DNA of 64,000 bases from Sphingobacterium populi (GTDB lineage: Bacteria; Bacteroidota; Bacteroidia; Sphingobacteriales; Sphingobacteriaceae): assembly GCF_001586775.1 (NCBI RefSeq), contig NZ_LQXS01000005.1:124001-188000 (forward strand), in the 5' to 3' direction. A program made the position numbers and the translations under genes. Every line of letters begins with the position of its first letter. Position 1 is the stretch's first letter. This document shows positions 27,573 through 35,919 of this stretch, one piece after another. The notes below the pieces were generated by a model. It worked only from the letters and a program-made list of their open reading frames with translations, made no database searches and was not told where the DNA came from.

Positions 27573-27944
27573 GTGAAGCGCTGCATAGTCATTATAATGA
27601 GCCTAATACTTTTCGCACAGAGTATTTCTGTGTTGGGAGTGTATGCTAGTTTCTATGCAAATAGAGAGTATATCGCAAAAAATCTGTGTGCTTACCGCAA
27701 CGTCAAAAATTCGGCATGCGGTGGTGAATGTATTTTGATGAAAAAACTCAAACAAGCTCAGGATCAACAAAATGATGGGCTTGATCGGCTACCACAGGCT
27801 TCGGTATACCTTGTACCTTCTTTTGGTTTTACTTTATCCACTCCATATGAGGCCAGCACTTCTTTAAGCAAGATGTTGTGTTGCCGTACTTCCACCTATT
27901 CATTCGCTTTTCATAGCAGATTATTGCGCCCACCGTTAGTGTAA
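27573..27944 (+). CDS. Small membrane/secreted protein with conserved Cys pattern
   Basis: A 123-residue protein of unknown function. An N-terminal hydrophobic segment (CIVIIMSLILFAQSISVLGV, about residues 4-23) is followed by YANREYIAKNLCAYRN and ACGGECILMKKLKQAQ. That pattern (three cysteines before a Lys-rich stretch) recurs in small Bacteroidota proteins often found near metal-uptake or sensor genes. The GTG at 27573 gives a Lys-Arg positive start typical of a signal sequence. An internal ATG at 27597 would lose it. It precedes an AraC regulator on the same strand. The link is positional only. Confidence 0.6.
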   Translation: MKRCIVIIMSLILFAQSISVLGVYASFYANREYIAKNLCAYRNVKNSACGGECILMKKLKQAQDQQNDGLDRLPQASVYLVPSFGFTLSTPYEASTSLSKMLCCRTSTYSFAFHSRLLRPPLV

Positions 27945-28052
27945 CCGCACAATTAGATTCTCAAAGTTTACTTTCTTATGGGGATTTCGCGCGTTGTACC
28001 TATCGCACGGAAAACCCCAGATTATAACAAATCCAGACGGAGCAAAACGGCT

Positions 28053-28907
28053 ATGGAAACTTCATTACCCATACTAAACATTAACGACATACTGCACGAT
28101 GCAGATCACTTCTGCTTATTAGATATTGGGGCTGGTGGGCTTGCTTTAATGGAGCAATTACATCGACCTAACTTTTTTTCGATGTTACTCTTATATCACG
28201 GTACTGCCAAGCTATATAGCGAAGGTAAACATCTGAATTTGCTACCTTATCAAGTGGTGATGAATCGTCCATTGGTCGTAAATAGCCTGCAAATTGCGTC
28301 AGAGAGCAAGGGATATCTGCTATGTTTTACGGAGAGTTTTTTCTCCCTTCGCTACAATAGCAATGTGTTACATCAGTTTTCTTTTTACCAAGCGCAACAA
28401 ACCGTAACTTTTTTTCAGATTCCAGAACGAGAGCAGTACAAATGGCGCACCTTGCTGACCTTCATGCTACAAGAGCAGATGCCTGCTATACCAAGAAGAA
28501 ATGCTTTGCGCTCCTACTTAAATATACTTCTGCAAGAAGCAGAAATTTTACAAGGTGGAAATAGAACAAAAACGGATGCACCACCGCACAAAGAGAAAGT
28601 GATGCAGTTTATTCAATTGGTTGACCAACATTACATTCGGCATAAGAACCCTTCTTATTATGCCGAGAAACTCCATATTTCACAAAGTTATCTGAATAGA
28701 CTTTGCAAAGCGCAGCAGGCATTGACTAGTGGGCAGATCATTAAACAGCGCGTTTTGTTAGAAGCCAAAAGATTGCTGTTGCATACACCGCAGTCCATCT
28801 CCGAAATTGCCTACACTTTAGGTTTTGAGAGTCCTTCCTATTTTAATACATTTTTTAAAAAAGGTGTTGGTGCAGCACCCGAACGATACCGAAAAAAAGA
28901 ATCTTAA
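28053..28907 (+). CDS. AraC-family transcriptional regulator
   Basis: A 284-residue regulator. The N-terminal half is a ligand-sensing region (MLLLYHGTAKLYSEGKHLNL, cupin-like). The C-terminal AraC/XylS DNA-binding domain (about residues 185-282) has a first helix-turn-helix around SYYAEKLHISQSYLNRLCK and a second at SISEIAYTLGFESPSYFNTF. The ATG at 28053 (METSLPILNI) is chosen. The frame stays open upstream to 27978, but that stretch is basic and low in conserved features. It lies 13 bases before the DUF2911 gene, which it may control. Similar AraC proteins in Bacteroidota often regulate a single adjacent gene. Confidence 0.88.
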   Translation: METSLPILNINDILHDADHFCLLDIGAGGLALMEQLHRPNFFSMLLLYHGTAKLYSEGKHLNLLPYQVVMNRPLVVNSLQIASESKGYLLCFTESFFSLRYNSNVLHQFSFYQAQQTVTFFQIPEREQYKWRTLLTFMLQEQMPAIPRRNALRSYLNILLQEAEILQGGNRTKTDAPPHKEKVMQFIQLVDQHYIRHKNPSYYAEKLHISQSYLNRLCKAQQALTSGQIIKQRVLLEAKRLLLHTPQSISEIAYTLGFESPSYFNTFFKKGVGAAPERYRKKES

Positions 28908-28920
28908 ACTATATTACATT

Positions 28921-29562
28921 ATGTCCTATAACACCACACTCCTCTTCCTAACAGCAGTATTGTTTACTTCTCTATCTATTTCTTGCGGAGATCGTCAGAA
29001 AGATAAAACCAATGCAGCAACCGATCCACATGCACATCATCAACAAGCAACGACAGATAGCCAAGGTTATATTGATCGCTTAAATCAAGGATTAATTAAA
29101 CAAGATACGTTGAAGGGAAGTCCTAAGCGCGTAACTATGGAAAATGTAGGCAACACACACGTTCACCTCACCTATCGTTCGCCCGGTGTGAAGGATAGAA
29201 TAATTTGGGGCGGATTAGTTCCATATGGTCAAGTGTGGGTAACAGGCGCCCACACCGCCACCAGCATCATGTTCACATCAGACATCACGATTGACGGACA
29301 AATTGTGCCGGCTGGTACGTATGCTATTTTTACGATTCCAGAAAGGGAAGATTGGACGTTCATCCTGAACAAGAATTACGAACAACATTTAGCGGATGAC
29401 TACAAACAGGAAGAAGATGTACTACGTACTACAGTGCGACCGCAAGCGCATTCGGCCACTCCGAGGCTTACATACCAGATAAAGAGTGTGAATGCACAAA
29501 GTGGAGTTATTCGCCTTTTATGGGAAAAACTCGAAATCACCGTACCTTTTACCACAAATTAG
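28921..29562 (+). CDS. DUF2911-family lipoprotein
   Basis: A 213-residue predicted lipoprotein. The signal LFLTAVLFTSLSISC has the lipobox Cys at about residue 22, followed by a His/Asp/Thr-rich linker (DPHAHHQQATT). The folded part is DUF2911, with THVHLTYRSPGVKDRIIWGG, VTGAHTATSIMFTSDITIDG and PAGTYAIFTIPEREDWTFIL. The biochemical function of DUF2911 is not known to me. The start is the ATG at 28921. The frame is open further upstream but overlaps the AraC gene. It is probably co-transcribed with the AraC gene. Confidence 0.85.
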   Translation: MSYNTTLLFLTAVLFTSLSISCGDRQKDKTNAATDPHAHHQQATTDSQGYIDRLNQGLIKQDTLKGSPKRVTMENVGNTHVHLTYRSPGVKDRIIWGGLVPYGQVWVTGAHTATSIMFTSDITIDGQIVPAGTYAIFTIPEREDWTFILNKNYEQHLADDYKQEEDVLRTTVRPQAHSATPRLTYQIKSVNAQSGVIRLLWEKLEITVPFTTN

Positions 29563-29642
29563 TAGTTCAAAACTGTATAAAGATCAGCCCAGTAGCTTTC
29601 ATACGCAAGCTTCATTAAATACGGTAACCATCTGAGTACAAA

Positions 29643-29664
29643 CCCCCAAATTGAACTTTGGGGG
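29643..29664. terminator. Hairpin between DUF2911 and small lipoprotein genes
   Basis: CCCCCAAA (29643-29650), six-base loop, TTTGGGGG (29657-29664). The stem is strong but no T-run follows, so it may be a weak terminator or an mRNA structure. Confidence 0.4.
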
Positions 29665-29715
29665 TAACATTTCTATCCGGTTTCTGTTGTCCATACAAAC
29701 AAAGGAAGAAACGTT

Positions 29716-29919
29716 ATGAAAAAATCCTATTTAGTAGCGATAGCAGCATCGGGTATGCTTGGTATCATGTCATGTGCAAATCCAGAAGCACAGCGCGAAG
29801 ATAATATGCATAATTCTCCAAATGAAGTAAATCCTATGCCAATGACGGATACTACTGCACGCGACACACTTTCAGAGGATTCACTGAATCCGATGTTAGA
29901 TACACCGACAAACCCTTAA
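29716..29919 (+). CDS. Small Asn/Pro/Thr-rich lipoprotein
   Basis: A 67-residue predicted lipoprotein. The signal KKSYLVAIAASGMLGIMSC has Cys at residue 20. The mature part is a low-complexity, acidic and Pro/Met-rich tail (NEVNPMPMTDTTARDTLSED) with no visible fold. Short lipoproteins of this kind are common in Bacteroidota and often stress-induced. No function can be assigned. It stands alone between hairpins. Confidence 0.65.
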   Translation: MKKSYLVAIAASGMLGIMSCANPEAQREDNMHNSPNEVNPMPMTDTTARDTLSEDSLNPMLDTPTNP

Positions 29920-30009
29920 CATTTATTAGCTCACGCGCTGCCTATGTAGTTTGCGAACGAATAGTAGCTGATAATAACATATTAAAGTAGCATAAAACAT
30001 ATAAAAATT

Positions 30010-30570
30010 ATGGGAAAATTGACAGAGAAAAAGATAGCAATATTAACGGAAGATGGTTTTGAAGAGATCGAGTTGACGAGCCCAAAAGAAGCTTTAGAAG
30101 ATGCTGGAGCAACCGTACATATCGTATCACCTAAGAGTGACGTCGTACGTGCCAAATCTGGCGACGACTGGAAAGGAGATTACAAAGTAGATCGACCACT
30201 TGATGGCGCTTCGGCCAATGATTATGATGGATTGTTGATCCCAGGTGGCGTCATTAACCCCGACAAATTACGAGTTAATGAGAAAGCTTTGAATTTTGTA
30301 AAAGCCTTCTTTGACGCCGGAAAACCTGTATCTGCGATTTGTCATGGCCCACAAGTATTGATTGATGCTGAAGTGGTAGAAGGACGGAAAATGACTTCCG
30401 TTGGCGCTATCAAAAAAGATTTGATCAACGCTGGAGCACATTGGGAAGACAGCGAGGTAGTTACCGATCAAGGTTTGGTGACCAGTCGCACGCCCGAAGA
30501 TCTGCCAGCATTCAATAAGAAAATTGTAGAAGAATACGCCGAAGGCAAACACCAAGGACAGCATGCTTAA
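30010..30570 (+). CDS. DJ-1/PfpI-family protein (type 1 amidotransferase fold)
   Basis: A 186-residue cytoplasmic protein of the PfpI/YhbO type of the DJ-1 superfamily. The nucleophile Cys111 sits in the elbow SAICHGPQVL with His next to it, and the conserved Glu lies in EDGFEEIELT near residue 18. Members are reported as general-stress proteins with proposed glyoxalase, deglycase or protease activity. Which applies here cannot be read from sequence. The length equals PfpI/YhbO. It is monocistronic, closed by a clear terminator. Confidence 0.9.
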   Translation: MGKLTEKKIAILTEDGFEEIELTSPKEALEDAGATVHIVSPKSDVVRAKSGDDWKGDYKVDRPLDGASANDYDGLLIPGGVINPDKLRVNEKALNFVKAFFDAGKPVSAICHGPQVLIDAEVVEGRKMTSVGAIKKDLINAGAHWEDSEVVTDQGLVTSRTPEDLPAFNKKIVEEYAEGKHQGQHA

Positions 30571-30597
30571 TAGCAGCTTACTATCATATAATATCTT

Positions 30598-30636
30598 AAG
30601 AGGATGACTTCATGTAAGGTCATCCTCTTTTTTTTT
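30598..30636 (+). terminator. Terminator after the DJ-1/PfpI gene
   Basis: Stem AAGAGGATGAC (30598-30608) with GTCATCCTCTT (30619-30629), a ten-base loop and a run of T to about 30636. Confidence 0.88.
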
Positions 30637-30797
30637 ATGTCTACTCCCGTTTGCAAACTAGAGGTATACTAAGAGGCTACTTCGCCGCAACAAATTATGA
30701 CAATATCTTGTTTATATCAAATGCAATTTTATTGCATTTGAAAACTTTTAAAAATATCTTTATGCGGTAATAGTCACCATCAAAATTTTCAGTTTTT

Positions 30798-31712
30798 ATG
30801 CAGAAAAATCAGCTTTTCGACACAATCGTATTAGGCGGTAGCTATGCAGGTTTATCAGCAGCTATGGCATTGGGTCGGTCCATACGATCAGTTTTGATCA
30901 TCGATAATGGTAAACCGTGTAATCGCCAAACCCCGTATTCTCATAATTTTTTGACGCAAGATGGCAAAACGCCAGCCGAGATTGCGACGGTAGCTAAAAA
31001 GCAGGTGGAACAGTACGATACGGTACGGTTTGTAAACGACTCAGTGGCTACGGCATATGCTTCGAATGATCAATTCGTCGTGGAAACCATTTCTAAAAAG
31101 CAGTTTAAGGCAAAAAAATTGATCATGGCTACAGGCATCCGCGATATTATGCCCGACATTACTGGTTTCGCAGCCTGCTGGGGAATATCCGTAATCCACT
31201 GTCCATACTGTCATGGTTACGAGTTTAGAGATCAACGTACGGGTATTTTAGTTCCAGAAGATCCGAGTGCTGCACTACATTTGTCTGGTTTGGTAAAAAA
31301 CTTGACCACAGACGTTACTCTTTTCACCAACGGCAGAAGTCCATTTGATGCAGAGCAACTAACCAATTTTAGCGATCGAAATATTCAGGTTAACCGTGAC
31401 AAAATTTCCGAAATAATCCATCAAGATGGTTATATCAAGCATATCAAATTGGAAAATGATGGATTGATCGCACTGGATGCGCTGTATGCGCGAGTTTCAT
31501 TCGATCTTCATCACGACATTGCAAAACAGCTTGGTTGTGGTATTACAGAAATGGGCTTGTTACAAATCGATTCCTTTCAGCAAACGACAATTCCCGGCGT
31601 ATATGCATGTGGCGATATGAGCAATCCGATGCGTTCGGTAGCTAGTGCTGTATATACTGGCAACCTTGCAGGCGCCATGGTAAACATGGCACTCTGCGAA
31701 GCTCATCCATAG
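30798..31712 (+). CDS. TrxR-like FAD/NAD(P) oxidoreductase with CPYC centre
   Basis: A 304-residue low-molecular-weight thioredoxin reductase-like flavoprotein. The FAD-binding GGSYAGLSAA lies at residues 13-22. The redox pair is Cys135/Cys138 in HCPYCHGYE, and a second FAD contact is GVYACGDM. The CPYC-HG motif differs from the CATCDG of true TrxB. It resembles the subgroup that contains dithiol oxidases such as GliT and HlmI and many uncharacterised bacterial reductases. The NADPH site is reduced: a Rossmann glycine motif is not obvious around residues 150-170 (GILVPEDPSAALHLSGL). The substrate is unknown. It is convergent with the SPFH-like gene. Confidence 0.85.
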   Translation: MQKNQLFDTIVLGGSYAGLSAAMALGRSIRSVLIIDNGKPCNRQTPYSHNFLTQDGKTPAEIATVAKKQVEQYDTVRFVNDSVATAYASNDQFVVETISKKQFKAKKLIMATGIRDIMPDITGFAACWGISVIHCPYCHGYEFRDQRTGILVPEDPSAALHLSGLVKNLTTDVTLFTNGRSPFDAEQLTNFSDRNIQVNRDKISEIIHQDGYIKHIKLENDGLIALDALYARVSFDLHHDIAKQLGCGITEMGLLQIDSFQQTTIPGVYACGDMSNPMRSVASAVYTGNLAGAMVNMALCEAHP

Positions 31713-31716
31713 TTTA

Positions 31717-31745
31717 CGCGCTGCGAAAGGTTACTGCGCAGCGCG
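31717..31745. repeat. GC-rich hairpin between convergent genes
   Basis: CGCGCTGCG (31717-31725) pairs with CGCAGCGCG (31737-31745). It spans the stop region of the SPFH-like gene. No T-run is present on either side. Confidence 0.35.
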
Positions 31746-32096
31746 CGCTGCCTCCAAAATAGGAATGTTGGCCTCCGTCGGCACGTAGATAATTTGATTT
31801 ATCTTCCCTGCTTTGAGTGCTTCGCCAAATGCGCCGATAAACTCCTGTTTTCGGTATTCGGGATAGCGTTGTGCTGCCTCGCCCATGATCTTTATCGCTT
31901 CGGCTTGTAAAAGAGCCGCATCTTTTTCTGCTCGCGCTTGTTCAATCAAAATTTGACGAGATTGCGTAGCTTCGGCAAGTCGTGCACGGCCCGCCATTTC
32001 TTGCTGCCATACGTTATAGCGTGGCAGTCCGAACATTAATCCCAAGATGATTCCAATAGCTACTATTACAATCACCGATAAGCTGATTATTTTCAT
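31731..32096 (-). CDS. Small SPFH/prohibitin-like membrane protein
   Basis: A 121-residue protein. One N-terminal membrane helix (about residues 4-24, SLSVIVIVAIGIILGLMFGL) is followed by a charged helix rich in Ala, Glu and Gln (RARLAEATQSRQILIEQARA, then EKDAALLQAEAIKIMGEA). This resembles the coiled-coil end of band-7/prohibitin proteins but lacks the SPFH domain itself. The C-terminal third (INQIIYVPTEANIPILEAAR) also recalls the end of prohibitin-like proteins. It starts 54 bases from palindrome B1, so it could share the enhancer cluster that faces the permease at 32329. Function unknown. Confidence 0.65.
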   Translation of the reverse strand: MKIISLSVIVIVAIGIILGLMFGLPRYNVWQQEMAGRARLAEATQSRQILIEQARAEKDAALLQAEAIKIMGEAAQRYPEYRKQEFIGAFGEALKAGKINQIIYVPTEANIPILEAARAAQ

Positions 32097-32150
32097 ATAT
32101 TTTTAGGTATTTACTATAAGATACGCAATTATCAGCAGAGATCATATATC

Positions 32151-32166
32151 TGTTCGTTTCCGAACG
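32151..32166. promoter_or_regulatory. Enhancer-like palindrome B1
   Basis: TGTTCGTTTCCGAACG, one base short of the TGTTCG-N4-CGAACA form. It lies between the SPFH-like gene and permease 6. Confidence 0.55.
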
Positions 32167-32172
32167 AATAAT

Positions 32173-32188
32173 TGTCCGATATCGAACA
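32173..32188. promoter_or_regulatory. Enhancer-like palindrome B2
   Basis: TGTCCGATATCGAACA, identical to site A3 except for one base. It starts 22 bp from B1, the same pair spacing as in the other clusters. Confidence 0.6.
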
Positions 32189-32240
32189 TGCTGCAAACAT
32201 CACCAAGAATACAATTCACTAAAATACAATAACTTAACCA

Positions 32241-32269
32241 TTAGGTGTTAAATTTGGTATGCCTTTACA
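32241..32269 (+). promoter_or_regulatory. Possible weak sigma-54 promoter of permease 6
   Basis: Two poor candidates overlap here. TTAGGTG (GG at 32244-32245) is at the expected 56-base distance from B2, and TTTGGTAT (GG at 32256-32257) has a better -24 half. Neither has a consensus -12 GC. The assignment rests mainly on spacing from the palindromes. Confidence 0.25.
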
Positions 32270-32328
32270 AACAAAACAAAGTACAATAAGTACGCGTACC
32301 ATTTAAGATAACGTTGGATTCTTTTAGC

Positions 32329-34725
32329 ATGACATCACATATCAAAACAGCCTGGCGCAATATTATCAACAATAAACTGTTCAGCTTATTGAATATTGTA
32401 GGCTTAGCCACCTCCTTTGCGGTCACTATACTACTGCTTTCCTTTGTGTGGAAAGAGGCTAGCTTCGATAAGTTTCATAGCAACTTTAACAATATCTATC
32501 GCGTAAATACCGAATTCGACGCGGAATATAACAACGTAAAGACACCACAATTACCCAATTCTGTCGCACCAGCGATGATGGCCGAAGTGCCGGGCGTAGA
32601 GCAAACAGTACGAATGGTAAAACGCGACTTTGGCACGATAGCTTCGATTCGTGTTGGTGATCAAACTTTCTCCGAGTCGGCACTCTATTTAGCCGATTCC
32701 AGCCTCTTCCAGATTTTCGATTTTCAATTTATTGAAGGCAGTGCACAACACGTTTTCAATCATCCGAACGATATCGTGATTTCGGCTTCCACAAGGGATA
32801 AACTGTTTGGCAATCGCTTGGTAATGGATGAAATGTTGACTATCAATAACAAAGATACCATGCGCGTAGCTGGAGTTTTTCAAGATTTACCAGAGAACAG
32901 CAGCTTGGATTGCAATATGGTCTACAACATCATGGACAGTTGGATGGGAAAAGATGTATACTGGTCCAATGCTAGCTATGACACGTATGCTTTATTAAAT
33001 CCTGAAGCAGACCCATCGCTGGTAGAAAAACAAACCGATGAGTTACTAGATAAGTATATGGCCGATGATCGCTTTCTGAAGCGGCTTTTTTTACAGCCTC
33101 TTGCTGATGTACATTTGTACTCCACGGATTTGCATGACCGAAATGCTACCCGCTCTGGAAATCATGTTACGATAAAACTAGCTATTCTATTGGCCGCCAT
33201 AACGCTATTTATCGCGTGCATCAATTACATGAACTTGGCTACGGCGCGCTCTTCCAAGAATGCGAAGGATGTAGGAGTTGCAAAAGTATTAGGTGCAACG
33301 GGCAAACAGGTCATTTTAAGGTTTTATGCTGAAGCCGCTTTGGTGACTTTACTAGCGATTATTGCAGGTTATGGATTGGCCGTTCTGCTAGCTCCTTTTT
33401 TTGAGAAAATAACGCAAACAACATGGAACTATGAGACATTGCTGAACCCGCAGTTGCTCGGCATGACATGCCTACTTTGGGTCGGCGTTACACTATTAGC
33501 AGGTAGCTACCCCGCCTATTACATGAACAAGATTAGCCCACTTATCTTGATGAATAAGGGTGCGCTAAAGAATTCATTTGCCAATCGTATGCGCCGTATT
33601 TTGGTGGTCTGCCAATTTACAGCCTCTATTATCCTTTTGTCTTCTATTATGATCATCGCGCAGCAAATGCGCTATGTACAGCAAAAAGATTTGGGGTACC
33701 AACCTGCTGGCATGGTGGCAATTTCCATTAATACCGTTTCATCTCAATCACAACTTCAAGCCTTGAACGAGGGTTTGCGCAGCCTCGCTCCCACAACAAG
33801 TTCGGTCGCGGCACAGAGTATATTGGGGATGCGTGAAAGTGGCAAAACGATATACAAAAGGGATAATCATAAAAATGGTTATTCAGTATTCACCAATAGC
33901 GCAAATGGACCAATAGTCGAAACTTTTCAACTTAAACTATTAGCGGGCAATGATTTACCTGAACACTTAGCTCCCACCGACACTACCTGTTACGTGTTAA
34001 TTAATCAGTCCGTGTTGAAATACTTGGGCTACAATAACCCAGAGGATGCTGTTGGCCAGCCAATCGTCACCGAAATGCTTCCGAATAATTCCATCATTTC
34101 TGGCGTGCTGAGCGATTTTCACTATACCTCGCTCAAAGAATCTGTGGGTGGATATCTATATTATCGTACAAACGGCCCTTCAGAATCACAACAGCATTTG
34201 TTCGTCCGTTTCCAATCCGCACAAGTGAGTACTTATTTGAGTCAGGTAGCGGAAGTATTCAAGCAACATGTGCCAGACGGCGCTTTCGTATACGAATTTA
34301 CCGATGAACATGTAGCGCGTATGTACAGAGAAGAAACACGGACAGCAAACATTACCGGTTTATTCTCCGGCTTGGCGATCCTAATTTCTTGCTTGGGCTT
34401 GTTTGGACTAGCTAGTTCTATGGCCGAACAGCGTGTCAAAGAAATTGGTATTCGTAAGGTTTTGGGATCCAGTGTGACCAGTGTACTACTCTTACTTTCA
34501 AAAGATTTCATTAAATTGGTGTGTTTATCAATTGTCATCGCCACACCAATTGCATGGTGGGCGATGCACAGTTGGTTAGCCGATTTTTCTTATAGGATAG
34601 AATTACAATGGTGGGTATTCGGAATCTCCGGCCTCATCGCATTACTAATTGCCCTATTAACCATTAGCGGGCAGGCACTTCGTGCTGCGCTAGCCAACCC
34701 AATACAAAGCCTACGCAATGAGTAG
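32329..34725 (+). CDS. FtsX/MacB-type ABC transporter permease 6
   Basis: A 798-residue doubled FtsX permease. The ATG at 32329 (MTSHIKTAWRNIINNK) aligns with the starts of the paralogues. A TTG at 32314 would add only five residues. Coupling segment 1 is ARSSKNAKDVGVAKVLGAT, which has lost two of the usual basic residues. Segment 2 is AEQRVKEIGIRKVLGSS and the tail is ANPIQSLRNE. It stands at the head of a second permease group, behind palindromes B1 and B2, and is followed 62 bases later by the DUF4097 gene. It has no ATPase domain. Confidence 0.93.
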   Translation: MTSHIKTAWRNIINNKLFSLLNIVGLATSFAVTILLLSFVWKEASFDKFHSNFNNIYRVNTEFDAEYNNVKTPQLPNSVAPAMMAEVPGVEQTVRMVKRDFGTIASIRVGDQTFSESALYLADSSLFQIFDFQFIEGSAQHVFNHPNDIVISASTRDKLFGNRLVMDEMLTINNKDTMRVAGVFQDLPENSSLDCNMVYNIMDSWMGKDVYWSNASYDTYALLNPEADPSLVEKQTDELLDKYMADDRFLKRLFLQPLADVHLYSTDLHDRNATRSGNHVTIKLAILLAAITLFIACINYMNLATARSSKNAKDVGVAKVLGATGKQVILRFYAEAALVTLLAIIAGYGLAVLLAPFFEKITQTTWNYETLLNPQLLGMTCLLWVGVTLLAGSYPAYYMNKISPLILMNKGALKNSFANRMRRILVVCQFTASIILLSSIMIIAQQMRYVQQKDLGYQPAGMVAISINTVSSQSQLQALNEGLRSLAPTTSSVAAQSILGMRESGKTIYKRDNHKNGYSVFTNSANGPIVETFQLKLLAGNDLPEHLAPTDTTCYVLINQSVLKYLGYNNPEDAVGQPIVTEMLPNNSIISGVLSDFHYTSLKESVGGYLYYRTNGPSESQQHLFVRFQSAQVSTYLSQVAEVFKQHVPDGAFVYEFTDEHVARMYREETRTANITGLFSGLAILISCLGLFGLASSMAEQRVKEIGIRKVLGSSVTSVLLLLSKDFIKLVCLSIVIATPIAWWAMHSWLADFSYRIELQWWVFGISGLIALLIALLTISGQALRAALANPIQSLRNE

Positions 34726-34787
34726 GAAAATGCTGTAAATTATTAACAATAATCACACATATTTTATTCACACAAACACCACCAATT

Positions 34788-35757
34788 ATGCGTTACATTA
34801 TCTTAACCACACTACTATTAACCAGTATTTTTGGCTTACAAGCCCAACAGAAAAAAATCACGTACACCACCAAAAATTTTAAGGCATCTTCTATCAAATC
34901 TTTGGATGCCAGTACAAGTGGTGGATCTATTCAAGTAGAGGGCACTAGCGGCGAAGAGCGTGGAGGTTGTTCTATCTCCAAATGGAAAGCTAAAATATTC
35001 CCGAATCGAAGAGCTAAAGTCCATTTTCGAGAAAGAATATGACATAGATTTAGGTGTCAAAGGCGGCACGTTGGTCGCGAAAGTAAAGCGCAAATCCGGT
35101 TTTAGTGGAAATAATTCACTTTCGGTAGCCTATATTATTCATGTTCCCACAAAAATTTCATCACAAGTAAAAACATCCGGTGGCAGCATTTCCATTAGCA
35201 ACCTAGCAGGAGATCAGACCTTCACTACATCGGGCGGCAGCTTGACAATTAACAACCTCAATGGTAATATTAATGGTAAAACTTCTGGTGGCAGCATCAC
35301 GGCAAAATCTTCTAAAGGCACTATAAACATTTCTACTTCTGGCGGGTCGATCACCATGGAACAATTGAACGGCACCATCGTAGCAAAAACTTCAGGTGGA
35401 TCTATCACTGCGAAACAAGTGGTTGGAAAATTGAATGCTTCAACTTCGGGAGGATCAATCAATCTTGACGGCACACAGGGAGATATCAAAGCAGCAACAT
35501 CGGGTGGTAGTGTAAATGCAACAATCACGAAAGTAACCAACCCATTAAGCTTAAGCACTAGCGGTGGCAGTATCAACTTGAAAATTCCAAAAGGTGGTTA
35601 CAACTTGGCTTTAAGCGGAACCAAAGTCAATGTCAGTAATTTGGAAAATTTCTCTGGAAGTAGCAAAAAAGACCGCGTATCTGGTTCTATAAATGGTGGC
35701 GGCCATGAGATCACCGCAAAAACTTCTGCCGGAACAGTTAACGTTAACTGGCTGTAA
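34788..35757 (+). pseudogene. DUF4097-type secreted beta-helix protein, frame-broken
   Basis: A signal peptide (residues 1-19, ending GLQAQ) is followed by a start segment that runs off frame at GEERGGCSIS and stops at 35042. The correct continuation is in another frame from about 34960 (VEVVLSPNGKLKYS) to 35757. Together they would give about 322 residues with one base removed. The main part holds about nine short repeats built on TSGGS-[IVL], spaced roughly 18-22 residues, which would stack as a right-handed beta-helix as in DUF4097/DUF4098 adhesin-like proteins. It is probably periplasmic or surface-exposed. It sits between two permease genes on the same strand. Function unknown. Confidence 0.75.
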
Positions 35758-35919
35758 GTACATTACCACGAAATAAGCAATATATAAAAAAAACAGCCAT
35801 CAGAAACGCTAGATGAAGAGAAAGTATCGTGGCGATCCATTTTTAGGGCATGAGTATCGCCGTTGGAGTGGCATTTCTGCAGGCACCAATAGTTTGTTTA
35901 AAGATTAATTCTAGAAGTA

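Noticed and set aside
35160..35580. CRISPR-like or satellite repeat
   Set aside because: The periodic similarity follows codons of TSGGS protein repeats, with varied spacing and synonymous differences, so it is protein-level repetition.
35800..35919. Sigma-54 promoter upstream of permease 7 (GTGGCATTTCTGC at about 35870)
   Set aside because: GG-N10 falls on GG, not GC, the GC present is three bases too close, and there is no enhancer-type palindrome within 150 bases.
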